Below, piece after piece: positions 12,661 to 23,514 of a DNA stretch of 64,000 nucleotides; position 1 is the stretch's first letter, and every line of letters starts with the position of its first letter. Source of the stretch: Marsupella aquatica (taxonomy: Eukaryota; Marchantiophyta); the NCBI GenBank assembly GCA_973895155.1, contig OZ316892.1, forward strand, positions 14,880,001 to 14,944,000, written 5' to 3'. Made by a program: the position numbers and the translations under genes. The notes under the pieces are model-generated. The model made no database searches and was not told the origin of the DNA. It saw only the letters and a list, made by a program, of their open reading frames with translations.

Positions 12661-15600
12661 TCAGGCCACTCCCTCCTCCGTATGAACAGGATCATGATTG
12701 TATTTTAGCATTTTTGATTCGGAGAAATTTCCAAAATTGCTCAGATTAGAATATTCTCCTTGAACCTGGAGGCAAGCAAAGACATCGAGAAACAACAGCG
12801 ATGAAGAAAAGCCTTTTAACAGCTACCGAACCATTGATCATTTACTAAACTACGCAATAAATCCGAGTACTGGACATACCTCCACTCCTAGCAAAGTGAA
12901 ATGTTATACGAAAGTTACTACCTTCTTTAAGGGCCCTCCAATGATTTGAGGAAGCTTAAGAGGTTCATCCCTGTTGTAAGTTATTATAACATACATAATA
13001 ATCTGTGCAAAAAACGATACAAAGTAGATGGCTATGTCAACGAATCACCACATATGTCGCAATTTTAATTTGATTGCCTTAAAATCCTTAATTGTGATGA
13101 GCAAGGAGTAGAGCACACAGTCTTCAGCTCAACAACCGCAAATTTAGCATTGTCTTTGTCAGTACCATTGGGGTTGCATAAAAACGGCAAACAAGTTACG
13201 CTCCACTCCAAGAATTCCTTGTCGGGGGACCTGACCACAACATTGCTGATTAGATCTTTCAATTTGTACCTTTCTAAATAGCCAACAATTCTGTCTCCCT
13301 CTTGCCCACCTCCAGCACGTGGACAAAGACTGTACAACTCAGTGATGACTCAACGTGATGGAATTGGCATCTCACACTCAAGACTAGCTATGGAGGGTGA
13401 GAGTCACCTCAATGTTGAAGCCTGAAACTTTTCTTTAATCTAGCTTACTGTCACTAGCTCCCGTTAGAACTACTTTCAGCTAATACCATGAATGTGAGCA
13501 TTCAATAAAACGAAACAGATGGATTATTGTAAACTGGTTTTTGCAAGAATACTAGCTGGTCACATAGGGATTTCACAAGGATGATGTGATGTGCTTTTCA
13601 GTTAGTCAATGGTAAATCAACGAAGCTTATAACGAGTTCAGGTTTATATCCAGTTATATCCAGCAGGCACTTACACCGCATCCTTGATCAGTGTAAGACC
13701 CGCTTTAATCCAGTTCAATCTCAGATGTAATTGCAAGAAAATAATACCATTAGAATATTTTCATGATAAATCACTAAATGCCAAAGGGTAAAAATGAAGG
13801 ATAAGGCGGTGCGGCCTTTTCTGGTGAGTGCATGTTTATAGACATGAATGTTTTCTGAGAGCAAGCTAGTCACTCTGGACCATCATTTATGATATTTGGG
13901 TATTACCTTGACACAATGTGGTGTGGCGTGAAACAGACCCCCTGAAAATATCTCTGTAGTCTCACCCAGTTGAAATGCAAGATGATCAGCATTGTAGACT
14001 GTCTGCAACAATATGTTGATGCCAACACTTTAGTCGGGTGTCCAAGGATACAACATATGTCGCTTGAAGAGATTAACTATAACCGGAAGGCCCTAAAAAC
14101 TCTCTCAGGGATAGTCATCCAATTGTCATCATCCAACTCAGTGCACCCTACAATTTGTTGCACATCGTTTTCACGATGGATAAAGTAAACAAATAGTGGA
14201 TGCTGTCCCAATCCCCGCCCCGTCAAAAGGTACTCCCAGTTTGGGTGTAGGATGAAAGAGTGGCTCCACACCTTCACCACTTGGCCTTCACGGTTTTCAA
14301 TATAAAGGCCCGCTTCGGGATCCGGCGAAGGAACTTCCACGCCTCCCTTAGTATACATGGCACATGTTAGACCTGAGTATGACACAAATGACAATTTGGC
14401 GTGACATTTAGAGATGACTCAGGTTTGATTCAATTCTACGGTTAAGTTTTTGGTTGCCAACACTCTCGCCAACTCTTATCCAAAGCAAGACATCAACCCA
14501 CGTACTAGATACCCACTTGCTAGATTTGGCATGGAATACTAACCTACACTCAAAGTCCGTAATTCGATCCCCAGCTGCCATAACCCAGAAGAAGACACGA
14601 GAAGCGGAAACGAGAAACTACCGACAGAGAAGTTCTGGAGCTTCAAACCTCGAGCCTGAAGTTACTTCCAAGTTAGCCCAAGACCTACACTGGATTTCAC
14701 AACCCAAGCCTTCGTTCAAAGGATTTGATGTCTTTACTGCAATTAAATATAAAAATTACCTGTAAGCGATCCAATATCACGATGCCATCCGCACCAACTT
14801 GACAAATCCTCATCTCCATGACTAAAGACAATCAGGAAGCTGTTAGTGGTCATGCCCTCAGGTGCTGATCTGAGAAGGTTAGCAGAAGACGCCGGAAAGC
14901 TCTCAATAACTACGTTTCAGAAGATACACTGAATCTTACTTCTTAGACTTTAAATCTGACCCAACGTTGAGACGATTACTAGAGCGGTGTTTAAATATAG
15001 AAAAATTATGCCTTGCATGGCAAATGCAATGATGGTCATATTTGAGACCTGTCAAAATTTGGAAAATAATGCAGTAGCCTTCCCTTTGTGGCACTGTGAG
15101 CGTCGCAATATCCTCTCTAGGGATTCTACTTCTGCCGTGAGATTCCTTCTGGAAACTGCAAGACACATTGAATTCCCATTGATTACCAAGTAATGGTAGT
15201 GAAACCAACGTACATAGTACTAACGTGAAACGGAAACCCATAACGTATTGTAACAATTATTATACGAGGGAACCTAGGACATACTCTTGCTACATACACC
15301 CAAAGCGAAATAGCTCAAAAGTGGAAGTTTAAGAAATTACCGAGCTTTCTAGGTATGTGACAGAGACCCACCATACTTGTCACAGTGATATGCCAGAAGG
15401 AAACCCACTTCGATAATCACTGATCCCAATGCCTTCATAGCTGGAATAATATCTCCGAGTTGACATGTCATGGAGTAACAAATTATATTTCAGACACAGA
15501 AACTGCAGATATCCAAAGCGAGTAACCGCAGTTCATGTTCTAGGATAATTAAGCTGTAATTAATAATTTAACTACACTAGTGTAAGATGTAAGAGGGTTT

Positions 15601-17778
15601 CTGTTAAATCGTACTGGACTCAAGTTCAGGTAGGTGCTCTTTCGGCCACAAATTATTTCTGCATTGAGTTGGATACCTGAGAAAAGTTTTCAATAGATTT
15701 AGAACCATCACACAAACGCAAGATTTTGATGTACGCTTATTAAAGCAGATAGGAATGTATTTGTACAAACCCCTGCCATCTTCAACTGTTTAAGTTGCTT
15801 GTGTTGGGCATCAGTAATTCACACTTATGACATGCACGTGAAGTACTTATACCAACTCATTGGCGGCGCAAGACCAGAACAGGACGGCTCCTCTGTTTTC
15901 CGACATATAGTGAGAACATGTAAATTCCGAAGCTACTATCATGGCCAACAGTGCTTTAAGCACCTACAGAGGCAAGAATTTACACAACGTACCAACTTCA
16001 AAACCTAGAACAAATTCTCATCAATTTCACGATGAATGAGGCCAACCTTTCCATCAGCATAGTGCTGGCAGTGCGTATATCCTTGCATATTAGGATGTAG
16101 AATGATCCTTTCAGCTGATCTGCAGTTATAACATCAGACGCTAGTGATACATCAATTGATGCATCCACTTCTGTGCTTCTACCGGAGGTTACCAAGCACT
16201 AACAGGCCAAGAAGGAACAAAGATGAAACAAAAACTATGCAAAACACGAGTGTTTCTGCATGGAGTCACGATAAACAAGCTATACCAATAGTTCATTCAA
16301 TGAATAACTTGATGCCATACACATGCAGAGTCTACGCCGGTAACACTAAGTAAAGACACAGACATACTAATGCATAACTAATACAATCTAACTCGATAAT
16401 CTTTCGCAAATGCATGTGAGAGAAATGCAATAAAGAAAAAAATCTGACAACTACAGACTGGTAGTTTAGTTTGTTGTCTTGCAGTGAGGATTTAGAGTCT
16501 TCTACCAAACTCACCAGGTCTTCCTGTCTCGAGCTTTTCTTTTCCATGACTCCATCCAAAAGAATACCTGCATGATGATCAAAATATCAATGAGAGATGT
16601 GAGACTTCTCCACACCTTCCAGAGATGGAAAAAAAAAACTCTTCATAGATTAGACCGATCTCTCACCTGAAAGATCCGTAAGATGCTACATTAATTACCT
16701 GCTCGGGGGATCTTCAAGTTTCTTTCTGACATCTTCTGGAAGGGTCGCAACTCTGCCATATATCAAAATTGTCTCAGTACTCCATTTTCCGCGTGCCTAG
16801 AGGCCGGAAGGAACAGTTTACAGAGACTCTCAGTATACCGAAAATAAAGAAGGTCCCCAAAAATTAGGCTGACAACTCGATTGTGCTACTACATAAACAA
16901 GAGAACAAAGGCTCTGACTGTAGGACTCGACACAATTCTACTACCGAAATGCGTCTACTACCTTTGTGCTAATGGTAGTAGCTTCTTTCGTAGTTGTGGA
17001 TATCCAGGGACCTGCCCAAGTTTCAATCCACTGTTAAACGGTCACGATATCCTCGCAATTTGTAAAGAAACTGGGCCGGAAATGCTCATGTTTACACTCA
17101 TATCTCGAGACGATTGTCTCTAATTAAGTATACATTACACAGAAGACGTTTGCCAACACAGACATCACTGCAGCAGGCGGGAAGCCTCAAATTAATAACA
17201 AATCATGTATACGAGAGGGATAACAAGTACAGTAGAAGAATGTATGTACTTATGGATCTTTGATTAAACGTCTGACACGCGGATCTCAGACATACAGTGA
17301 AGATACATGAGACCATTGTAGCTCCCGCCAATACAGAAAACAAAATCAAGTGCGCAAAAGTAATTGAATCTGTGCATAGCATATTGTCCAAAAGCATTTG
17401 AAAACATATCGAAATCTGGGCATAATCAGATTTCGAGAAGGAAAAAGGAACACACAAGAGAACGAGCGTAGAACAAGCCAGATCGAGCAGAATTGGAAAG
17501 GTGATTACCGTACATTTGTGATGGCAATTATGCCCAGCCCGGATGGTCCAAATCCGGCTTCCAAACTCGCAGAAAGATCCAAGCTCTCATTCTGCAGCAA
17601 TTCACAAAACAGGATTCGGAAATGCGAATCTGCTCTAGTCAATACGGACACAGAATCGGCAATTCAGGCGAGTAAGAAATCACGAGACGAGTCCGAGCAT
17701 TGCCTTGAGGTCGGCGTGACTGAGCGTGACAACAGTCTCAGAGCACTGCACAGTTTGCCTTGAACCAATTTCTGTCAT
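12661..17778 (-). CDS. Fe(II)/2-oxoglutarate dioxygenase-family protein, apparent frameshift in exon 9
   Basis: A plant clavaminate-synthase-like/isopenicillin-N-synthase-like 2OG oxygenase; substrate unknown. Fifteen GT-AG exons: 17778-17689, 17591-17514, 17011-16962, 16752-16699, 16567-16515, 16119-16047, 15676-15615, 15440-15372, 15155-15049, 14821-14760, 14372-14272, 14002-13907, 13230-13166, 12970-12922, 12765-12661. Visible motifs in order: LEAGFGPSGLGIIAIT, VPGYPQLRKKLLPLAQ, YSFGWSHGKEKLETGRP, NNLWPKEHLPELE, AYHCDKY, SSWCGWHRDIGSLTG (H-x-D iron ligands), SPDPEAGLYIE, FHATPHCVK (distal His), ERNLFAVFMQPQWDEPL and FGNFSESKMLKYN. Exon 9 is one base too long: the frame that gives SLERILRRSQCHKG shifts at about 15079-15087 before RLLHYFPNFD, and reading on meets TGA at 15054-15052. 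Taken literally the protein stops at about 205 aa with no iron ligands; otherwise it is about 370 aa. The exon 1 donor is tentative. Confidence 0.88.
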
Positions 17779-19560
17779 TTTCGTGAGTGAACGAGTCGCT
17801 CCAGCTTGTTATGGAGTACGAATGAACTTTTCCGCAACTGAAACAGTGCCTACAAGAGTTCGCTACCCTCAAAGCAAAGAACGATGCCGAGAGGGAACTC
17901 TCAACATAACTCACAAGGAAATGTGTTCTGCTGTAGAGCCGCGTTCCACGTGATGAGGGCATGGGCCCGTCTGTGAAAGTGTTCGCGCATGGATAATTTT
18001 TGACAAGGTTTCTGCCTTTGATTGCTTCCAGAAGGGACAGGTTCGAATGATAAAGAGTTTAAACTTTGTATACATTAAAGCCCTGTTCAGAGGGCATTGT
18101 GGATGGGATATAATATAATGCCCCAAAAACGAGAGCTTGAGCTCTAGTTTTGCCCATAATGCTTGGCTCTTGAAACAGTGTTTAGTATAATTAATTAAGG
18201 CCTGAGAGATTTCCTTTTTTCTTCTAATTCTAGTAAAAGTACAAGAGAATCTTCATGAAGAGGTGGTCCAGATCTTGATCTGCCCTGTGAATTACAAATG
18301 GAAAAATTGTGTAAGGGCATTAGAAACAGTGAACTTGCCAGGTGGTCACCAGCCAACAGAGGTAAAATCAATATGGCACCTAAATGAACCAAGAACAATC
18401 CTAGAAAATAATGCTTATGATGGACCTGGGGTTTGCTGGGAAGCCAGGATAGATTTCTATAATCGTGCTCCTGACCCTTGCAGCTATTACTAGTTTGCTA
18501 GTTTTAATCAGTTCACATTGTGGTAACTTGTGACGTCCAACACAAACTTGGGGAGTCCTTCCCAACTATAATATTTTCCCTTTCATGCCCAAACTACTTA
18601 GAGTGTCCTTTGCAAAAGTGAAGCGTCCGTTGGCAACTGGTTATTCATATTTGACAATTTTTGCACTCATAGCAAATGATCTCAGAACATCTCAAACTTT
18701 GTGAGGTAAGAACATACTAGAAAAGTTGAGATTAAATAAACATCTGTAATGAGATCTCATGGTGAGACGGGAATGTCATGAACTATGGAGGCCCTTACCA
18801 GACAGTGGCGGCTGTTAATTGTGTTTCCATCCAAAGCAAAGAGGGGGGCCAGTCGTAGACACTACAGTTAAAATGCAGGAGCCAAAATGTGTCAGGTCTA
18901 GAGATAGTACATGCTAGACCCTTGATAGAAGGGATTGCTTGGTTCATTCTTTTAGACCACCTCATCAGGTATCTAAGTTAGTTACAGAAAAAAGGACACA
19001 TCATAAAAGAAAGGGACCCACGAGGGGCCAGTAGCGGGTGATTAGGATCAGTAATAATTTTGTGTGAAACTGCTGCAGAGTTCATGTATGTTAAGAGGAA
19101 GTGTGGCCTATTCCCACATTTGAATGCCTAGGATTGCATCTAAGACATAAAGGAAAAAAGCTGCTGCCAAGTTTTGACAAGCCATCCTAAGGGGACCTGC
19201 ATGGTAGTTTATGGGTCCAGATGGGTAAAAGTTGATGACATGTACATTGTTTTTGTGGCCAAAGTTTAGTAGACCTCAAGATATGGTCTAAACTTTTGTC
19301 AGCTCAGTCTCTTGGAATTCATTTGCACTCCATTCTCCGTAGAGGCCCTTGCATTAGTCATAGGCCTGGAAGCTACAATAGATTTTAGGCTGAAATGGTT
19401 CACTCAATTTGGTCAGTGCTAGTGTCCGTCCGCCTGTTCTTGCTTGAAATGTAAGCATAGCGAGCCGGGGTGTTGTGACTTTAGAATCAGCCTTGGGCTG
19501 GGGCTCTTTTACACTTTTAAATGATGAGTGACACTGTAGGGTTCGAGGAGTATCATGACA
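17779..19560. other. Intergenic between divergent dioxygenase and hnRNP genes, with one unassigned open exon-like stretch
   Basis: Includes the dioxygenase promoter. At 18225-18493 the plus strand carries an 89-codon open frame (contains NLPGGHQPTEVKSIWHLNEP, ends PCSYY then TAG) immediately behind a good splice-acceptor-like pyrimidine tract ending in TCTAG at 18234. It could be a terminal exon of an unrecognised or decayed gene, but I see no upstream partner exon and no family match. The rest is AT-rich without features. Confidence 0.4.
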
Positions 19561-21287
19561 AGACTTCGTGTTATCCGAACAGCAATTTCAAACGTACAAC
19601 CGCAACTTCCAATTCAAAACAGCCGAAGAGCAAGGCAGCGTGTTCCCCATGGGAGTTGACGCCCAAGTCCCGACCCTTTTTGCACTGACATCCGCCCACA
19701 CATGCATACGTAACACGCGGACACACCAACGCCGAAGGCCCGATGGCGCCAACGTCTCTCTAGCCCGCTCGTGCTGACTGCAGTGTCCGCGTACGTCGTG
19801 AGCACGAGCAAATAATAATCGACCGCGGTTACCGTAACAAGCGCGCAGTACAGTCAGTTGCGCTGTGGGGTAAAGTAGCTACGGTATCGAAACCACGAGT
19901 TGAACGGCCGTCCGAGGCCATCCACGGCTGTAAGTGGGACATGTTACTGGATCCTGACATCCAAAGGTGCAGCCGGGCGAGGCGATCGTCGCAGTCGAGT
20001 GAGTCGACGGGACCAGGAGAGCGCGGACGCACGAAGCGTGTCACAGTCGACGGAGGCAGCACAGTCGGCGGACCGGGAGAACACGGCGGTGGGGCAGGGA
20101 GAAGTGACTTGCGCGGTACGTGTCCGGCTGGATTGCTGGAAGGAGTGAGGAGACGCGATGTGCAACGAGATCGAGAAGAGTGGGAGCGCCGCGGCGTGCG
20201 TGATCCTGTCGAGAGAGAGAGAGGGAGCGAGAGAGGGAGAGAGAGAGCCGAAAGGGGAGCTGTGCGACTGTGTGCATGTGTTTAGGCCGGACGACACACA
20301 GTAGTACTGTGTAGTACTCGGGAGCTCGACTAAATTGCGGGGCGGGGCATGCCGGCACTTCCGCGAGGGTGGGAAGAGGGTGGCGTAGGGGTAGGAGTCC
20401 GTCGTACACTCGGACGGGCGAAGGGAAGTGAGGAGGAAGAAAGGTAAGGAAGAGCGGAGTGGCGTGGAGAGGAGAGGAGAGGAGACTGGGGAGAGAAAGG
20501 AGGCAATCGGTGAGTCAAAGGTGGGAGGGGAGCGCGAGCAGTAGAGCGTTGTGGTTCTGCGCTCCGAAAGCTACGACGATTGAAGTCGCGGGGGGCTCGC
20601 TCGAGGGCGAGGTGCGGAGAGACGAGCGGAGAGAGAACGAGAGAAACGAGGAGAAAATTTCGAGAAGTGCTAAACCCTAAAAGGAAGAGCGATTGCAGGC
20701 CGGAGGGAGGAAGCAAGGAAGGAAGGAAGAAAGGCAGTGGCGTGGCGTGGAGGAGCAGCGAGACGAGAGGAGACAAGAGGAGACGAGACGGGAAAAGGAG
20801 GCGAGGCGCGAAAGTGGAGGGGGATCTGCCAAGTCTCTTTCTTCAACCTACTCCACTTCTTCTAACCACTCGAACCTACCTCGTGTCGTTTATCACTCGT
20901 TGGGTGTGTGTGCGCAGAGCGAAAGAGGCAGGCAGATCAGAAAGAGATCAGACAGAAAGAGATTGAAACAGAAGCACAGGTTAGGCACTTACTACAGGGA
21001 AGTTTGTTGGCAGACAGAAAGAACAGAGATCAGAAAGAAAGTTTTGCAGGCAGAAAGAGAAGAGGTGTGTTGACGGTACGGTAGGAGCAGGCAGGGAGGC
21101 AGGGGTTGATGTTGTAGCGGCCATACACTACTACTACTACTACATACAGAAAGACAGACAGCAAGAGCTTGCTTGAGTCTCTCAGGGGGCGTATAGTGAG
21201 AGCATTGCCGTTGCTGCTGCTGCTGCTGCGCGGGCTGGTTGATTGGTTGGCTGGTGTGCGACGCGAGTGAGCCTAGCCAAGCCTGCC
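19561..21287 (+). promoter_or_regulatory. GC/GA-rich promoter and 5' leader of the hnRNP gene
   Basis: Composition changes sharply from about 19560: GC-rich with CG dinucleotides, then strongly purine-rich on the coding strand from about 20100 to 21060 (GAGAGAGAGA at 20210-20250, GGAGAGGAGAGGAGAGGAGA near 20465). Short simple repeats follow: (CTA)n at 21128-21144 and (CTG)n at 21213-21230, just before the ATG. Long open frames on both strands here are by-products of the low-complexity composition. The tract lies in the position of core promoter plus 5' UTR; the exact transcription start cannot be placed by eye. Confidence 0.6.
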
Positions 21288-23514
21288 ATGGACGCGGACC
21301 AAGAGCAGGATGCTGGAATGGCTGATGTTGCACCTGACTTAAACGAACAGGCCTCCGAGCCAGCCTCCGAGCAGCAGCAGCAGCAGGGGCACGAGCAGCC
21401 ACAGGAAAGTTTTGAGAATGGAGGGCTCGATAAAGATATCGATGAGGATAAGGTAGAGAGTGACATAAAAGGATCGCCAGACGCCTCCACAGGAAAGAAC
21501 TCCAGTACAGGGTTAGTTGCCATCAGTTCAGATTACTCCCTTAGTTTTAGTTCCAGCTTTAGACTCCTCTTTAGCTCTAGCGTCCGTTCGTTTTAGTTTA
21601 GCTCTAGAGTCTAGGCTGCATGTCGTGTGGTGCGGTTTGCTTGTGATAAGGGGGTGGGGAGTGTCTGTCCGACGAGGCAGCCTACTGTAGCTAACTCACT
21701 ATCCGTCGTCTGATAGAGGGAAGATCTTCATCGGAGGCCTGTCATGGGATACCTCTACAGGTGAGTGGTCTGCCGGTCACCCTCTTTTGTCCTGCTGAAG
21801 TATTGCTTTCTTTTGCTGAGACAGTATCTCATTTCAAGAGCATGGGTTTGAACAGGTCGCTTTGTCAACTTAGAGCGTAGATCGCCAGTTTCGATTTCCT
21901 CTGCTTCCCGTTTAGTTTGTGCTTCGTTACAATGAGATTCTAGTCTTGTAGGTGGTGTGGAGTTTTATCCTCATGTGGTCCCACTTGGGGTTTTCACACC
22001 GGTCGTATCGGGCATGCAGACAATCTAACGAGCCATTTCAAGAAGTATGGAGAGATAACCGATGCGGTGATCATGAAAGACAGGAACACGGGTCATCCCC
22101 GTGGCTTCGGGTTCGTTACCTTCGCCGACCCGGCCGTGTGCGACCGTGTCGTTGAAGATAAGCATGTCATTGACGGAAGAACGGTGAGGGTCAGTGCACT
22201 GGAGGCGGGCTCGGATTTTTTTTCTGCTTTCTCAGTTATTTTCTCTTCTTAATTCTGGTATTGTCGGATTCTTTGTTTCAACTTCTCATGAGGTCCATGA
22301 TACTGATTGAAACTCGTTGCAAACGGTGCTCCGCTCCAGGTTGAGGCAAAGAAGTCTGTACCTCGAGAGAATATGGCTACGTCGAAAGGCCCGAAGACAA
22401 AGAAGATTTTCGTCGGAGGGATTCCTCCATCGATTACAGACGGTGGGTGCTCTTCGTCGCTATGATCTTAACTCACCTGTGAATTCTCTTGTAGGATATT
22501 CGGTTTGTAAGGTTTGAGTATGCTTACCCCTTACAGTAATGCGCATTTCCATGTGCCTTCACATCCGGAAGGACGTGAGCTATCAGTATCTGACCTCATG
22601 ATTGTGTGGTGGCAGATGAGTTTAAGAGCTACTTCACGCGATTCGGTCATGTTGTTGAGCACCAAATAATGCAAGATCATAGCACAGGCCGCTCTCGAGG
22701 GTTTGGATTTGTCACCTTTGATAGTGAGCAAACGGTGGAGGACATCCTTGCTCAAGGAAAGATGCACGAGCTTGGTGGAAAGCAGGTGGGTCAATGTTTT
22801 CAAGTGGTTCTGACGATGACCTATTTTGAGTAGAAATGAACTTACTCGGTGCGGTACTGTTGTGGTTCTACCGAGTTGGGTAGTATTAATCTCTGTTTGT
22901 GGTGGTTTGGTGTCCAGGTCGAAATTAAGAAGGCAGAACCAAAGAGAACGACTCAAGAAACCGGTGGCAGTGGCTATCCTTCGGGAAGGGGTGGACAAGG
23001 ATATAGTGCAAGCACCGGTGGTAGTTATGGAGGTTATAATGATGGTGGCTATGGTGCTCCCCCTGGCGGTGCCTATGGTGGAGGCGGCTCGTATAGGTCT
23101 GGAGGATATGGTGCCAGGTCAGGTTATGGTAGCGGATACGGTGGTGGAGGCTATGGTGGTGGGGGCTATGGTGGAAGCGGTGGATATGGTGGTGGCTATG
23201 GAAGTGGTGGATTGGGTGTTGGCAGTTACGGTGGTGTTGGAGCTGGATACGGGGGTAGCCTTGGATATGGCAGCTCACTTGCAGGTAGTGGATACGGGAC
23301 CGGAGTGATGAGTAGTTATGCAGATGGGGCTGATGCGTATGGAAGCATGGGCTACGGTGCCTACAGCGGCAGTGCTTACGGAGGATACGGTGCTGCTGCC
23401 GGATATGGCAGTGCTGGTGCAGCTGGAACCGGCGCTGCTGCTGGATATGGCAGTAGTCGTGGTTACGGTAGTGGCACGAGCAATGGCCGGTACCATCCCT
23501 ACGGAAGGAGCTAG
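21288..23514 (+). CDS. hnRNP1-like RNA-binding protein with two RRMs and a Gly/Tyr-rich tail
   Basis: A nuclear RNA-binding protein of the plant heterogeneous nuclear ribonucleoprotein 1 (RNP1/DAZAP1-like) group, expected to act in pre-mRNA processing, export or stability. Six exons: 21288-21511, 21717-21760, 22020-22183, 22340-22442, 22616-22785, 22918-23514, all GT-AG with consistent phases; 433 aa. Residues 1-75 are acidic and Gln-rich. RRM1 (about 77-150) has RNP2 KIFIGGL and RNP1 RGFGFVTF. RRM2 (about 166-240) has KIFVGGI and RGFGFVTF. From about 255 to the end is a low-complexity domain of GGYG, GSGYG and GGGY repeats ending YHPYGRS, encoded by the last exon. ATG 21288 fits a Met-Asp-Ala start after the simple-repeat leader. 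Glycine-rich tails of this kind support self-association and phase separation in related proteins. Confidence 0.96.

Noticed and set aside
13065-13337. 90-codon minus-strand frame
   Set aside because: It is out of frame with dioxygenase exon 13 (13230-13166), which gives the family motif ERNLFAVFMQPQW in another frame.
16790-16840. A stretch reading GYTESLCKLFLPASR on the minus strand, resembling a dioxygenase exon
   Set aside because: It has no acceptor in the right phase and would leave a 44-base intron. The true exon (VPGYPQLRKKLLPLAQ) was found at 17011-16962 with correct splice sites and phase.
20330-20966. Long open frames on both strands (for example 148 codons minus, 128 codons plus)
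   Set aside because: They lie in GA-rich low-complexity leader DNA of the hnRNP gene; composition alone keeps the frames open and the peptides are Arg/Glu- or Ser/Pro/Leu-rich without domains.
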